Shown piece by piece: positions 27,816-36,765 of a DNA stretch of 64,000 bases. The notes under the pieces are model-generated. The model saw nothing but the letters and a program-made list of their open reading frames with translations. It had not been told where the DNA came from and searched no databases. The stretch is from Gammaproteobacteria bacterium (GTDB lineage: Bacteria > Pseudomonadota > Gammaproteobacteria > JADZEE01), in contig JADZEE010000091.1 of assembly GCA_020850735.1 (NCBI GenBank), positions 124,001 through 188,000 on the forward strand, given 5' to 3'. Position numbers and translations under genes: made by a program. Position 1 is the first letter of the stretch; every line of letters begins with the position of its first letter.

Positions 27816-28940
27816 ATGATCGTTGGCGTACCGAAAGAGGTCAAAGCGGACGAATACCGCGTCGGCATGACTCCGGCCGGCGTGCGCACGCTCGCGCGCC
27901 GCGGCCACCAGGTGCTCGTCGAGCATGACGCGGGCGCGAAGCTGTCGCTGTACGACCGTGACTACCAGACCGCCGGCGCGCGGGTCGTCGCCGATCCGGC
28001 CGAAATCTGGGCCGCTGCCGACCTCGTGGTGAAGGTGAAGGAACCCCAGCCGCGCGAATGCGAGGCCCTGCGCGAGAACCAGATCCTGTTCACCTACCTG
28101 CACCTCGCGCCGGCGCCGGAATTGACCCGGCGGCTGCTCGAGTCGGGCAGCATCGGCATCGCCTACGAGACCGTGACCGATGCGCGCGGGCGCCTGCCGC
28201 TACTCGCACCGATGAGCGAGATCGCCGGACGCATGGCGATTCAGGCGGGCGCGCATTGTCTGGAGATCACGCAGGGCGGCAACGGCACACTGCTCGGTGG
28301 CGTGCCCGGTGTCGCCCCCGGCAACGTCGTCGTCCTCGGCGGCGGCGTCGTCGGCAGCAACGCGGCCCGCGTCGCCCTCGGCATCGGCGCCAACGTGGTC
28401 GTGCTCGACCGCAGTGTCGAACGCCTCACCGAGCTGGACAATCGGTACGGGCCGCGACTGACCACGGTCTACTCCATGGAAGACACGATCGAGGATTACG
28501 TGACGGGCGCGGATCTCGTCATCGGCGCCGTGCTGGTCCCGGGTGCCGCGGCCCCGCGGCTGGTGACCCGCAGGCTGCTCGCCGGCATGAAGGACGGCGC
28601 AGTGGTGGTCGACGTCGCCATCGATCAGGGCGGTTGCTTCGAGACCAGCCGCCCGACCACGCACCACGATGCCGTCTACCGCGAGGAAGGCGTGGTTCAC
28701 TACTGCGTCGCCAATATGCCGGGGGCGGTGGCGCGTACGGCGACCTTCGCCCTGACCAACGCGACCCTGCCCTTCGTCATCAAGCTGGCCGACCAGGGCT
28801 ATCCCCAGGCCATACTGCACGACGAACACCTGCGCGACGGACTCAACGTCCACCGCGGTTACCTCACCCACCCCGCGGTGGCCCGCGACCTGAAGCTCAC
28901 GTACCTGCCGCCGCTGGAGGCGCTCAAACGCGGCCGCTGA
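27816..28940 (+). CDS. ald: Alanine dehydrogenase
   Basis: A 374-residue NAD-dependent enzyme that interconverts L-alanine with pyruvate and ammonia. It opens [23 protein letters not shown], the family signature. The substrate region is [27 protein letters not shown], with the catalytic His in YLH. The NAD site is [28 protein letters not shown], and [23 protein letters not shown] follows. The ATG at 27816 is preceded by GGTGGA. It ends only 10 bp from the convergent oxygenase gene. Confidence 0.96.
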   Translation: MIVGVPKEVKADEYRVGMTPAGVRTLARRGHQVLVEHDAGAKLSLYDRDYQTAGARVVADPAEIWAAADLVVKVKEPQPRECEALRENQILFTYLHLAPAPELTRRLLESGSIGIAYETVTDARGRLPLLAPMSEIAGRMAIQAGAHCLEITQGGNGTLLGGVPGVAPGNVVVLGGGVVGSNAARVALGIGANVVVLDRSVERLTELDNRYGPRLTTVYSMEDTIEDYVTGADLVIGAVLVPGAAAPRLVTRRLLAGMKDGAVVVDVAIDQGGCFETSRPTTHHDAVYREEGVVHYCVANMPGAVARTATFALTNATLPFVIKLADQGYPQAILHDEHLRDGLNVHRGYLTHPAVARDLKLTYLPPLEALKRGR

Positions 28941-28950
28941 TCCGGCCTGA

Positions 28951-29550
28951 TCAGCCGCGGTGCCGGAACCAGCCGGTCAGCGCCAGCCGCTCGCGTGCGG
29001 CGGGCAGCACTTCGTGCTCGAAACGTTCGGACAGAAACACCACGAGCCGCCCACCCTCGGGCGCGAGATCCACGCGCCGGTCCGCATCCACATACAGCCT
29101 CAGCGCGCCGCCATCGTCCGGCTGCCAACCCGTATTCAGATAGAGCACGGCGCTCAGCACCCGGGCCGATTCGCCGCGATGCTGGTCGAGATGACGCGCG
29201 TAACGCGCTCCGGGCGGATAGATGGCGAAATGGGCCTCGTAATCGAACAAGCCCAGATACAATCGCTCGTTGAGCAGCAGGCGCAGCGCGTCCATGCGGG
29301 CGAAAACCGTCGCGATCGCACCGCCCTGACGATCGGCATCGAGCCAGCAGATGCTGTCGCCGCGCAACCCGGGGACGACCTGCCGGCGGGGGCCGCGACC
29401 GATCCCGGCCGGCCGGAAACGGCTCGTGGATTGCAGGGCGCGGGCGCTGTGAACGAGCGGCTCGAGCTCCGCGTCGACCAGGAAAGTGTCCACGCAGCCC
29501 CAACCCGTGGCTGCGATCGCATCCGCCAGCTCAGCCGCTTTCGGATGCAC
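28951..29550 (-). CDS. 2-oxoglutarate/Fe(II) oxygenase, SM-20/prolyl hydroxylase-like
   Basis: A 199-residue double-stranded beta-helix protein. The iron ligands are His120 and Asp122 (ARHLDQH) and His179 (RFEHEVLP), with Arg188 placed to bind 2-oxoglutarate. RVLSAVLYLNTGWQPDDGGALRLY is typical of small bacterial relatives of PHD-type prolyl hydroxylases. It may hydroxylate a protein, but no target is evident. It converges on ald with a 10-bp gap and lies upstream of the RRM gene on the same strand, 115 bp apart. Confidence 0.85.
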   Translation of the reverse strand: MHPKAAELADAIAATGWGCVDTFLVDAELEPLVHSARALQSTSRFRPAGIGRGPRRQVVPGLRGDSICWLDADRQGGAIATVFARMDALRLLLNERLYLGLFDYEAHFAIYPPGARYARHLDQHRGESARVLSAVLYLNTGWQPDDGGALRLYVDADRRVDLAPEGGRLVVFLSERFEHEVLPAARERLALTGWFRHRG

Positions 29551-29665
29551 GCGCGCCTAGCCCTGGTCGCGAGCGCGACCAGGATGGAAGGTCCTGCTCA
29601 CGGCACGCCGGCGTCGCTTCGTAACCGGCCGGTCACGGCGCGACTCGCGGGTGCCGGCACAGTCG

Positions 29666-29941
29666 TCAGGCGGGACGGGGCCGGCGCATCGGTGCCTGCG
29701 GCCTCGGCCGCGCTTCGTTGACCCGGATGTTGCGTCCGTTGAGGTCGGTACCGTCGAGCTTCTTGATCGCTTCTTCCGCTTCGGACTGGGTCGGCATTTC
29801 GATGAAGCCGAAACCCTTGGACTTGCCGGTCTCGCGGTCAATGACGATCTTCGCCGATGACACCGTACCGTAGGCTTCGAAACTGCTACGCAGCTCGTCT
29901 TCAGAAATGCGGTAAGGCAGGTTGCCGACATAGATATTCAT
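29666..29941 (-). CDS. RRM-type RNA-binding protein
   Basis: A 91-residue protein made of one RNA-recognition motif. RNP2 is IYVGNLPY at residues 3-10 and RNP1 is KGFGFIEM near residues 42-49; the tail (PRPQAPMRRPRPA) is short, basic and proline-rich. Such small RRM proteins bind single-stranded RNA and are common in cyanobacteria and many proteobacteria. The ATG at 29941 opens directly at RNP2; ribosome binding is weak. A leader of over 100 bases with a 12-bp palindrome lies upstream, which could allow control at the RNA level. Confidence 0.93.
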   Translation of the reverse strand: MNIYVGNLPYRISEDELRSSFEAYGTVSSAKIVIDRETGKSKGFGFIEMPTQSEAEEAIKKLDGTDLNGRNIRVNEARPRPQAPMRRPRPA

Positions 29942-30081
29942 GAATGAGCACTCGATAGGCGCGCGTGCCATTGCATCCCCAACAAACCAGTGCCCGCGCA
30001 ACAGCACGAACATCGGGCCCTGACTGCGCGTGCCTGGCTGGCGGTGCGCTCGGGGATTATTGCCGCATTAGCGTCCAAAAT

Positions 30082-30093
30082 GGTAGTACTACC
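30082..30093. repeat. 12-bp perfect palindrome upstream of the RRM gene
   Basis: GGTAGTACTACC is a perfect 12-base palindrome in the gap between the DsbA-like gene and the RRM gene, 17 bp after the former's stop and about 140 bp before the latter's start. It may be an operator; no protein can be assigned. Confidence 0.35.
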
Positions 30094-30109
30094 CCCGACC
30101 GGGCGCCGC

Positions 30110-30802
30110 TCAGCACCAGCTCGCGCGGTTGCTCGGCCGCTCCAGCACTTCGCGCACGTTGGCCTCGAGAATACGATAACCGATGTTGCCGTACAGTTTC
30201 TGCCGGCCGTCGTTGAGCAGGTAGGTCGGACTGCCTTCGACGCGGTGTTCGTCGCGCAGCTCCACGTCGCGGCACAGTGCCGCCATGGCGGTGCCGTCCT
30301 CGATGGCGGCCCGCACCCGCGCCACCGGCAGGTTTTGCTGCGCCACGATATCGAGCAGGCAGGGCAGTGACGAGACGTCGCGATTGTCGCGGAAGAACGC
30401 CAGCCGCACCGCCCACGCCAACGTTTCGGTGGCCCGGGCGCCATCGCCGTCGACGAGGCGACCCTGGCTCTCGAGTGTCTGTACCGCCTTGAGGACGAGG
30501 TGAGCCATGGCCGAGCTGCGCGGGCGCGTCGTACGCCAGAGATCGGGGTGCACCGTGGTGTGCGGAAATTCCCGGCAGATGTCGAGCACGTGCGCGCAGA
30601 AACCGTCGTAACTGCCGCGCTGCGCCCAACCGTCGCCGATGCGGCGTGCCGTTGTCCCGAACACGGGGATGAAGTGGTAGCTCACCTCGATTCGATCTGC
30701 GAAATGACGTTCGAGCTCGTCGAGACGCACCTGCGACACGTAGGCCCACACGCACAGGACGTCGGAGAAATAGGACAACCTGATCTTTGCTTCGGTGCTC
30801 AT
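30110..30802 (-). CDS. DsbA-family thioredoxin-fold oxidoreductase (FrnE/HCCA isomerase-like)
   Basis: A 230-residue cytosolic protein of the DsbA superfamily. The N terminus RLSYFSDVLCVWAYVSQVRLDEL carries a single active-site cysteine (DVLCVWA) rather than CxxC, as in hydroxychromene-2-carboxylate isomerases and some glutathione transferases of the kappa type. The later HRVEGSPTYLLNDGRQKLYGNIGYR includes the cis-proline block. No signal peptide is seen. GGAGCG precedes the ATG. It diverges from the multihaem cytochrome gene. Confidence 0.82.
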   Translation of the reverse strand: MSTEAKIRLSYFSDVLCVWAYVSQVRLDELERHFADRIEVSYHFIPVFGTTARRIGDGWAQRGSYDGFCAHVLDICREFPHTTVHPDLWRTTRPRSSAMAHLVLKAVQTLESQGRLVDGDGARATETLAWAVRLAFFRDNRDVSSLPCLLDIVAQQNLPVARVRAAIEDGTAMAALCRDVELRDEHRVEGSPTYLLNDGRQKLYGNIGYRILEANVREVLERPSNRASWC

Positions 30803-30925
30803 GACGCTCCATCCGTGGCGGGCCGCCCCGCTGTGAAATCCGTGATCGTCCGGGCGGCGGTCCGACCGGATCCGCAGCCCGCTGCGGGGCTTGCGCCCGG
30901 CGCCCGAGCTGGCATTCTGACCGCC

Positions 30926-33301
30926 ATGCGCGCCCGCAGCAGTCCGGATTGCGCCACCCCGGACGCGAGCCGGATCGCCGCCGCGCCGCAGATAGTAGCG
31001 CGTCGGCACGGCCACGCGCTGCTTGCCGCGCTGCTGCTGGTGAGCGCCGTGCCCGGCCGGGCGCAACCGGTCACACCCGGCACCTATGTCGGCAGCGCCG
31101 CCTGTGCCGCCTGCCACGCCGGCGAGCACGCCGCCTGGGCCGGCACGCAGCATGCGCTCGCGATGCAAGCGGTCGCCGCAGGCAGCGTGCAGGGGGACTT
31201 CAACGGTGCCCGCTACGAGCGCCCCGGACTCGCCGTGGAGTTCACGCGCGCGGCCGGGGATCCCGTGGTCCGGATTTTCACGCGGCCGTTCGCTGCGAAC
31301 GCTGACGAGCGGCGTCCCGCCTTCGTCATCGGCGTGGAGCCGTTGCAACAGTACCTGCTGCCGCTCGACGGCGGCCGCCTGCAGGCGTTCACGATTGCCT
31401 GGGACACGCGCCCCGCGACGGCCGGGGGTCAGCGCTGGTTCGATCTGCAGCCCGGTGTCGATCCCGAACCCGGCGGCCTGCTGCACTGGGCCGGACCCGG
31501 CTATAACTGGAATCACCAGTGCGCCGATTGCCATACGACCGGCTTTCGCAAACGTTACGATGTCGGTACACGCCGCTACGACAGCCGCTACGCCGAGCTC
31601 GGTGTCGGTTGCGAAGCCTGCCACGGGCCGGCCGCCCGGCATCTGGACTGGGCACGCACCGGATCCGGCCCGGACACGAGCCGCGCCGGCCGCGGCTTCG
31701 ACTTCGGTTTTCACGAACGTGACGGGGTGTCCTGGCGCACCGATCCGGTGTCGGCGCTGCCGCAGCGCAGCGAGCCGCGCACGAGCGAGACGGAGATCGG
31801 GATCTGTGCCCGCTGCCATGCACGCCGCGAACGTATCGCCGACGGCGATGCCGGCGCCGGTCCGCCGGGTGAGCAGTTGCGCGTGGCGCTGCTCGTGCCG
31901 CCGCTGTATCGCGCCGACGGCCAGGTCGCCGACGAGGTGTTCGTGTACGGCTCGTTCGCCCAGAGCCGCATGTATCGCGCCGGTGTCACCTGCGCCGACT
32001 GCCACGACCCCCACGCATTGACGCTGCGTGCGCCCGGCAACGCGCTGTGCACGCGCTGCCACGAACCGGACCGTTACGAGGCCTACGGCCATCATTTCCA
32101 TCCTGCCGGTACCCCGGGCAGCGCGTGCGTGGACTGCCACATGCCGGCCACCACCTTCATGGGCGTGGATGCGCGGCGCGAACACGCCTTCCGCATTCCG
32201 CGTCCGGATCTGAGCCCGCGCCTGGACACGCGCGATGCGTGCACGGACTGTCACGCGGATCGATCACCGGCCTGGGCGGCACGGATCCTCGCCGCACGCC
32301 ACCCCGGCACGCCGCCACCCGCCGCGATCATGGCCGAAGCGTTCGCCGCTGCGGCGCTGGGCGCGCCCGACGCCGCGCTGCGGCTGCAGGCGGTGTTCGC
32401 CGAGCCCGGCCAGTCGGCGCTGGTACGGGCCAGCGCGGTGGCCCGCGCAGCGAACCTGCGCAACCGGCCCGCGCTCGCGCTGATCCAGACCGCCCTCGGT
32501 GATCCGAGTCCGCTGGTGCGACGGGCGGCCGTCGATGCGCATGCCGATCTGCCCCCCGCCATGCGCCGGGCCTGGCTCGCGGCGCTGAGCGCCGATCCCG
32601 TGCTGGACGTTCGCATCGCTGCCGCCGCTGCCCTCGCCGGCGTGCGGGTCGGGGAAATACCGGCCGGGCAGCGCCCGGCGCTGGCACAGGCGACGGCCGA
32701 GCTCGAGCGGCGCCTGCGCCTGGACGCCGATCGACCCGAGGCGTACGACGCGCTCGGCCGCCTGCGTGCCGCGCAAGGCGACACTGCCGGCGCCGAACAG
32801 GCTTACCGCGAAGCGTTGCGGCTGGCGCCCGGCTTCGCGCCCGCAGCCGTGAACCTGGCCGATTTGTATCGCGAGCTCCGTCGCGACACCGACGGCGAGC
32901 GGCTGCTGCGCGCAACGCTGCGGGCGAATCCCGCTCATGCCGGACTGGAGCACGCCCTGGGCCTGCTGCTGGTACGCGCGCAGCGCCTCGACGAAGCGAC
33001 GCAAGCCCTGCGCCGGGCAGCTCGGCACGGCAGCGACATCCCCCGTTACGGATTCGTGTACGCCGTCGCGCTGTACGAACAGGGCCTGCACACGGAAGCC
33101 GTGGCCGCGCTCGACGAAGTGCTGCAGCGCCACCCGTGGGACGCCGCCAGCCTCCAGTCCCGCGTCGCGTACGCACTGGCCGACGGTGACAGCCGTACGG
33201 CGCGCGCGGCGCTCGAGCGCCTCATCCGGCTCGAACCCGGCAATGCGAACTGGCGCGCATTGCGCGCCCGCATCGATGCTCAGGCCGCTCCCGTCCCGTG
33301 A
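30926..33301 (+). CDS. Eight-haem cytochrome c with HEAT and TPR repeats
   Basis: A 791-residue exported protein. A signal sequence ends near residue 46 (AVPGRAQP). Eight CxxCH motifs follow in the first half: CAACH (60-64), CADCH, CEACH, CARCH, CADCH, CTRCH, CVDCH and CTDCH. The middle has HEAT-like helical repeats and the last third has tetratricopeptide repeats (EAYDALGRLRAAQGDTAGAEQAYREALRLAPGFAPA). This architecture occurs in periplasmic electron carriers of unknown partner. Copy B of the structured repeat begins at its stop codon. Confidence 0.88.
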   Translation: MRARSSPDCATPDASRIAAAPQIVARRHGHALLAALLLVSAVPGRAQPVTPGTYVGSAACAACHAGEHAAWAGTQHALAMQAVAAGSVQGDFNGARYERPGLAVEFTRAAGDPVVRIFTRPFAANADERRPAFVIGVEPLQQYLLPLDGGRLQAFTIAWDTRPATAGGQRWFDLQPGVDPEPGGLLHWAGPGYNWNHQCADCHTTGFRKRYDVGTRRYDSRYAELGVGCEACHGPAARHLDWARTGSGPDTSRAGRGFDFGFHERDGVSWRTDPVSALPQRSEPRTSETEIGICARCHARRERIADGDAGAGPPGEQLRVALLVPPLYRADGQVADEVFVYGSFAQSRMYRAGVTCADCHDPHALTLRAPGNALCTRCHEPDRYEAYGHHFHPAGTPGSACVDCHMPATTFMGVDARREHAFRIPRPDLSPRLDTRDACTDCHADRSPAWAARILAARHPGTPPPAAIMAEAFAAAALGAPDAALRLQAVFAEPGQSALVRASAVARAANLRNRPALALIQTALGDPSPLVRRAAVDAHADLPPAMRRAWLAALSADPVLDVRIAAAAALAGVRVGEIPAGQRPALAQATAELERRLRLDADRPEAYDALGRLRAAQGDTAGAEQAYREALRLAPGFAPAAVNLADLYRELRRDTDGERLLRATLRANPAHAGLEHALGLLLVRAQRLDEATQALRRAARHGSDIPRYGFVYAVALYEQGLHTEAVAALDEVLQRHPWDAASLQSRVAYALADGDSRTARAALERLIRLEPGNANWRALRARIDAQAAPVP

Positions 33302-33485
33302 GAGCCTGTAGAACAGTCACCGCGCCTGCTGCAACGGCCCCTGGACGCCCCTGGCGGCGTGGCGGGGACCCCCAGAATCGTTTTCGCAGGCCCGTCACGC
33401 GCGCGATTTCGGGCCCCCGCGCGCCTGAGCGGGAACGCCCGGGATCCGTCTCACTACGGCGGGCGAAGGTTTCACGAGCTCTGAG
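33298..33485 (+). repeat. 187-bp structured repeat, copy B
   Basis: This copy starts at the stop codon of the cytochrome gene (33299-33301) and ends in CTGAG at 33485. Its right end also supplies the stop codon of the convergent pseudouridine synthase gene (33472-33474), so it fills the whole space between two convergent genes. The terminal inverted repeat is weaker here (11 of 17), but CGCCCG/CGGGCG around CCGT/ACGG and the AATCG/CGATT stem are kept. Confidence 0.88.
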
Positions 33486-34287
33486 ACCCGCCCGCGGCGC
33501 TGGCCAGCGCGGCCACCTCCGCGGCCGTGAGCGAGCGAAACGAACCCTTGGCAAGCGTGCCGAGCGCCAGCGGTCCGAACGCTACGCGCACCAGCCGCAG
33601 GACCTCCAGATCGAGAGTCGTGAGCAGGCGCCGGATGTGTCGGTTGCGGCCCTCCTCCAGACCGATCTCCAGCCAGGCATTGCGGCTGCCCTGGCGCAGG
33701 CAGCGCACCTGCCGCACCGCGAGGCGCTCACCGGATGCCGTTACGATACCCGCGCCGATGGCGGCGAGCAGGGCCGGTTCGGGAGTCCGGTCGATGCGGA
33801 CGTGGTAGGTACGAGGCACCCGCGCCGCCGGATCGAGCAGGCGCGCCGCCCAGCGCGTGTCGTTGCTGAACAGGAGCAGGCCCTCACTGGCACGGTCCAG
33901 GCGCCCGACCGGCGTGATCCAGGGCAGGGTACTGCCGGCAAAACAGCTGTAGACCGTGTCCCGGCCCTGCTCGTCGGCCGCCGAGGTCACCAGGCCGCGC
34001 GGTTTGTTCAGCAGCACGTACACGCGCTCGCACGCCCCGATCTCCAAGCCGTTCACGCGCAGTCGCGCAGCACCGAGCCGCACGCGCCGGGCGGGTGCCC
34101 GGACGATCCGGCCGTCGACCTGTACGCGCCCGGCTGCGATCAGTTGCGCGGCGACCGAACGCGAACACACACCGAGTTTGGACAGCGCCCGCGCGAGGCT
34201 CACCGGCGCAGCTGCCTGCGCCTGGCGAACGCCGCCCGGGCGTACTGGCACCGGCCGCGCAGTTCGTGGTCGCCTGGAGTCACGCAT
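33472..34287 (-). CDS. rRNA pseudouridine synthase, RsuA/RluB/E/F family
   Basis: A 271-residue enzyme that isomerises uridine in ribosomal RNA. An N-terminal S4 RNA-binding domain (VSLARALSKLGVCSRSVAAQLIAAGRVQVDG, residues about 29-59) is followed by the catalytic domain with Asp in VGRLDRASEGLLLFSND and the family block EGRNRHIRRLL. The basic, disordered N terminus resembles RluB. The start is 34287 or 34296. The last residues and stop codon come from repeat copy B. Confidence 0.9.
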   Translation of the reverse strand: MRDSRRPRTARPVPVRPGGVRQAQAAAPVSLARALSKLGVCSRSVAAQLIAAGRVQVDGRIVRAPARRVRLGAARLRVNGLEIGACERVYVLLNKPRGLVTSAADEQGRDTVYSCFAGSTLPWITPVGRLDRASEGLLLFSNDTRWAARLLDPAARVPRTYHVRIDRTPEPALLAAIGAGIVTASGERLAVRQVRCLRQGSRNAWLEIGLEEGRNRHIRRLLTTLDLEVLRLVRVAFGPLALGTLAKGSFRSLTAAEVAALASAAGGSQSS

Positions 34288-34352
34288 CGGACGCACGGCG
34301 CCGGCCGGGGCGTGCAGCAGGCGTCAGGCGCCGGCGGGCAGGACCGGGGCCA

Positions 34353-36479
34353 TCAGCCGATCGGCTCGACCTGGACGAGATTGTCCGAGAACGTCGGCGC
34401 CTGCCCCATGTTGACGAGCTCCGCCGAGCTGATGACGTTGACTGTGCCCGCGTTCCGGCTGCGCCAGTAGCCGAGCGTGGCCACCACGACCCCCGGCGGC
34501 GCGTCTTCGCTGACCTGGGCATCTGCCCTGAAAGCACCGCGATCGTTGAACACGCGTACCGGGGTGCCGTCGCCGATGTTGCGATCGGCAGCGTCGCGCG
34601 GGTGGATGATCACGAACTGCTCGCCCTGGGCCCGGATCTTGTGCGCCTCGTTGGCGTAGCAGGAGTTGAGGAAACCGTGACTCTTGGGCGAGATGATGTT
34701 GAGCGGATACTTCTTCGCCAGCGCCGGGTTGGTCTGCGGCGACTCGCGTGAGGGGACGTAATCAGGCACCTCGTCGAGGGCCTCGCCCGGTTGCTGATCC
34801 TCGTACATCTGGCGGAACACGGGGGCGACGAAATTCTTCGCCCCGGCGACCCGCAATTGCGCCTTGCCGTCCGGCGTGGGGAAGTTGCCTTCGCGATGCG
34901 GTGCACGCTCGTGCGGTTCTCCGACGCGCAGGTGCGCGTAGCCCTGGCGGCGGAAATACGCCATGTCGATACCAGCGAGTCTGGGAGAGTCCCAATCCAC
35001 GTAGTGTTCGATCATTTCCAGGTCAGTGCGCGTGAATTGCGGATCGTCGAATCCGAAGGCGGCGGCCAGGCGGCGGAAAACTTCCGTGTTGGGCACGGCC
35101 TCACCCGGCGCCGCAACCGCCTTCTGATTCAGCGTCAGGTAAAAATGTCCCCAGGACAGCACCATGTCATCCATCTCACCGGCCATGGTGCAGGGCAGGA
35201 TGATGTCGGCGTAGGCGGCGGTGTCGGAGATGAAGTGCTCTGCCGCGACGACGAACAGATCCTCACGCATCAGGCCGGCAACCGTCTTGTCGCACTCCGG
35301 GGCCTGGGTCACCGGATTGGCGTTGTAGACCATGATCGACTTGATCGGCGGATCCAGCGGCATCTCGCCGTTCAGGGCACGGCCGATCTGCAGCGCGTTG
35401 ACGACGCGCGTGCCCGGCGGGATCCAGTCCGGGCGCGCGACCCGATCGAGCCGGACGGGCATCTCCCAGATCGGCATCTGCAGCAGGCCGCCGCCGACGT
35501 GTCGCCAGGCGCCGGTCAGCGCGGGCAGGCAGCATACGGCCCGGATCGTCTGACCGCCGCCGTAGTGACGCTCGAGCGCGACGCCGACCCGGATGGCCGC
35601 CGGCTGCGTGGTCGCGTACTCGCGCGCGAGCCGCCGGATGTCGCCGGCCGCGACGCCGGTGATCGCCTCGGCCCATTCCGGCGTGCGCCCGGCCGCACGG
35701 GCGGCCAGCGCCTCGTAACCCTCGGTATGGCGGTCGACGTAGTCGCGATCGACGAGACCCTGCGCGATGATGCTGTGAACGAGCGCCATCGCCAGCGCAC
35801 CGTCGGTGCCGGGCCGCGGCATGATGTGCCAATCCGCCTGTTTGGCAGTGCGCGAGCGATAGCTGTCGATGACGACCACTTTGGCGCCCTGCTTGCGCGC
35901 CGCGAGCACGAACGGCCAGTGATGCAGGTTGGTGCTGACCGTATTGCAGGCCCAGATGACGATGTACTTAGAGTACGCGAAGCTCTCCGGGTCCACGCCG
36001 CCGGTCGGACCGTAGGTCAGCAGGTAGGCCGTCGCCGACGCTTCGCCGCAAAACGTGCGTTCGCACACCGTCGCGCCGAGCCGGTTGAAGAACGGGTCGC
36101 CGACATTGAGACCCTGGACGATGCCCTGGTTGCCGAGATAGCTGTAGGGAATGATGGCCTGCGGCCCCCAGGCATCGATGATCCCCGTCCAGCGCGCGTG
36201 GATCTCCGCGATGGCCGCGTCCCAGCCGATGCGTTCGTACTGCCGCGAGCCGCGCGCCCCGGTGCGGCGCAGCGGATACAGGACCCGTTCGGGGTTCTGA
36301 TGGTGGGCGGCGAAATCCTTGAGCTTGGTGCAAAGGGTCACGCGTGTATAGGGGTGATCGGGGTTGCCGCGCACGTTGACCAGCGCCCCGTTCTCGACCT
36401 CGTAGAGCATCCCGCACGTGTCCGGACAGTCATGCGGACAACCACCGAAATACGATTCCTTGACGATTGCAGCTGCCAT
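34353..36479 (-). CDS. Molybdopterin-dependent oxidoreductase, DMSO reductase superfamily
   Basis: A 708-residue bis-MGD enzyme without a twin-arginine leader, so probably cytosolic. The [4Fe-4S] cysteines are in GGCPHDCPDTCG with the fourth in RVTLCTKLKDF. Cofactor blocks are IIPYSYLGNQGIVQGLNVGDPFFNRLGA, IVIWACNTVSTNLHHWPFV, and the C-terminal molydop-binding domain around SPKSHGFLNSCYAN. No partner iron-sulfur or membrane subunit is adjacent. It belongs to the group often annotated as formate dehydrogenase-like or molybdopterin oxidoreductase family protein; the substrate is not known. Confidence 0.87.
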   Translation of the reverse strand: MAAAIVKESYFGGCPHDCPDTCGMLYEVENGALVNVRGNPDHPYTRVTLCTKLKDFAAHHQNPERVLYPLRRTGARGSRQYERIGWDAAIAEIHARWTGIIDAWGPQAIIPYSYLGNQGIVQGLNVGDPFFNRLGATVCERTFCGEASATAYLLTYGPTGGVDPESFAYSKYIVIWACNTVSTNLHHWPFVLAARKQGAKVVVIDSYRSRTAKQADWHIMPRPGTDGALAMALVHSIIAQGLVDRDYVDRHTEGYEALAARAAGRTPEWAEAITGVAAGDIRRLAREYATTQPAAIRVGVALERHYGGGQTIRAVCCLPALTGAWRHVGGGLLQMPIWEMPVRLDRVARPDWIPPGTRVVNALQIGRALNGEMPLDPPIKSIMVYNANPVTQAPECDKTVAGLMREDLFVVAAEHFISDTAAYADIILPCTMAGEMDDMVLSWGHFYLTLNQKAVAAPGEAVPNTEVFRRLAAAFGFDDPQFTRTDLEMIEHYVDWDSPRLAGIDMAYFRRQGYAHLRVGEPHERAPHREGNFPTPDGKAQLRVAGAKNFVAPVFRQMYEDQQPGEALDEVPDYVPSRESPQTNPALAKKYPLNIISPKSHGFLNSCYANEAHKIRAQGEQFVIIHPRDAADRNIGDGTPVRVFNDRGAFRADAQVSEDAPPGVVVATLGYWRSRNAGTVNVISSAELVNMGQAPTFSDNLVQVEPIG

Positions 36480-36765
36480 GGCCGAGCCCCCTCGTTGTTC
36501 GCGTTGCCCTAGCTTACGCTCTCAGGGTGCCGCCGTCCGCCAGCACCACCCAGCGCAGGTCCCCGTCTCAGGGTTCGAGCACACAGGCGCGGGGTGCGGC
36601 ACCGGCCGCGGCTGCGCCGCCGGAAGCGCTGCCCCGGTTCGCGCCATGATCCCGCCCGTCGCTCGTCCCGGATCTCCCGTCCCCGCGCCCCGCCCTGCCG
36701 GGCGGCGTGCGATACTTCGAAGCGTTCTCGCTACAGCGGTGGCCGGCGGCTGCCGCTAACGGTTC

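Noticed and set aside
33298-33485. Integron attC site
   Set aside because: The repeat lies at gene ends and has imperfect inverted ends like attC, but lacks the RYYYAAC and GTTRRRY core sites, and the adjoining genes are housekeeping genes with their own context, not cassettes.
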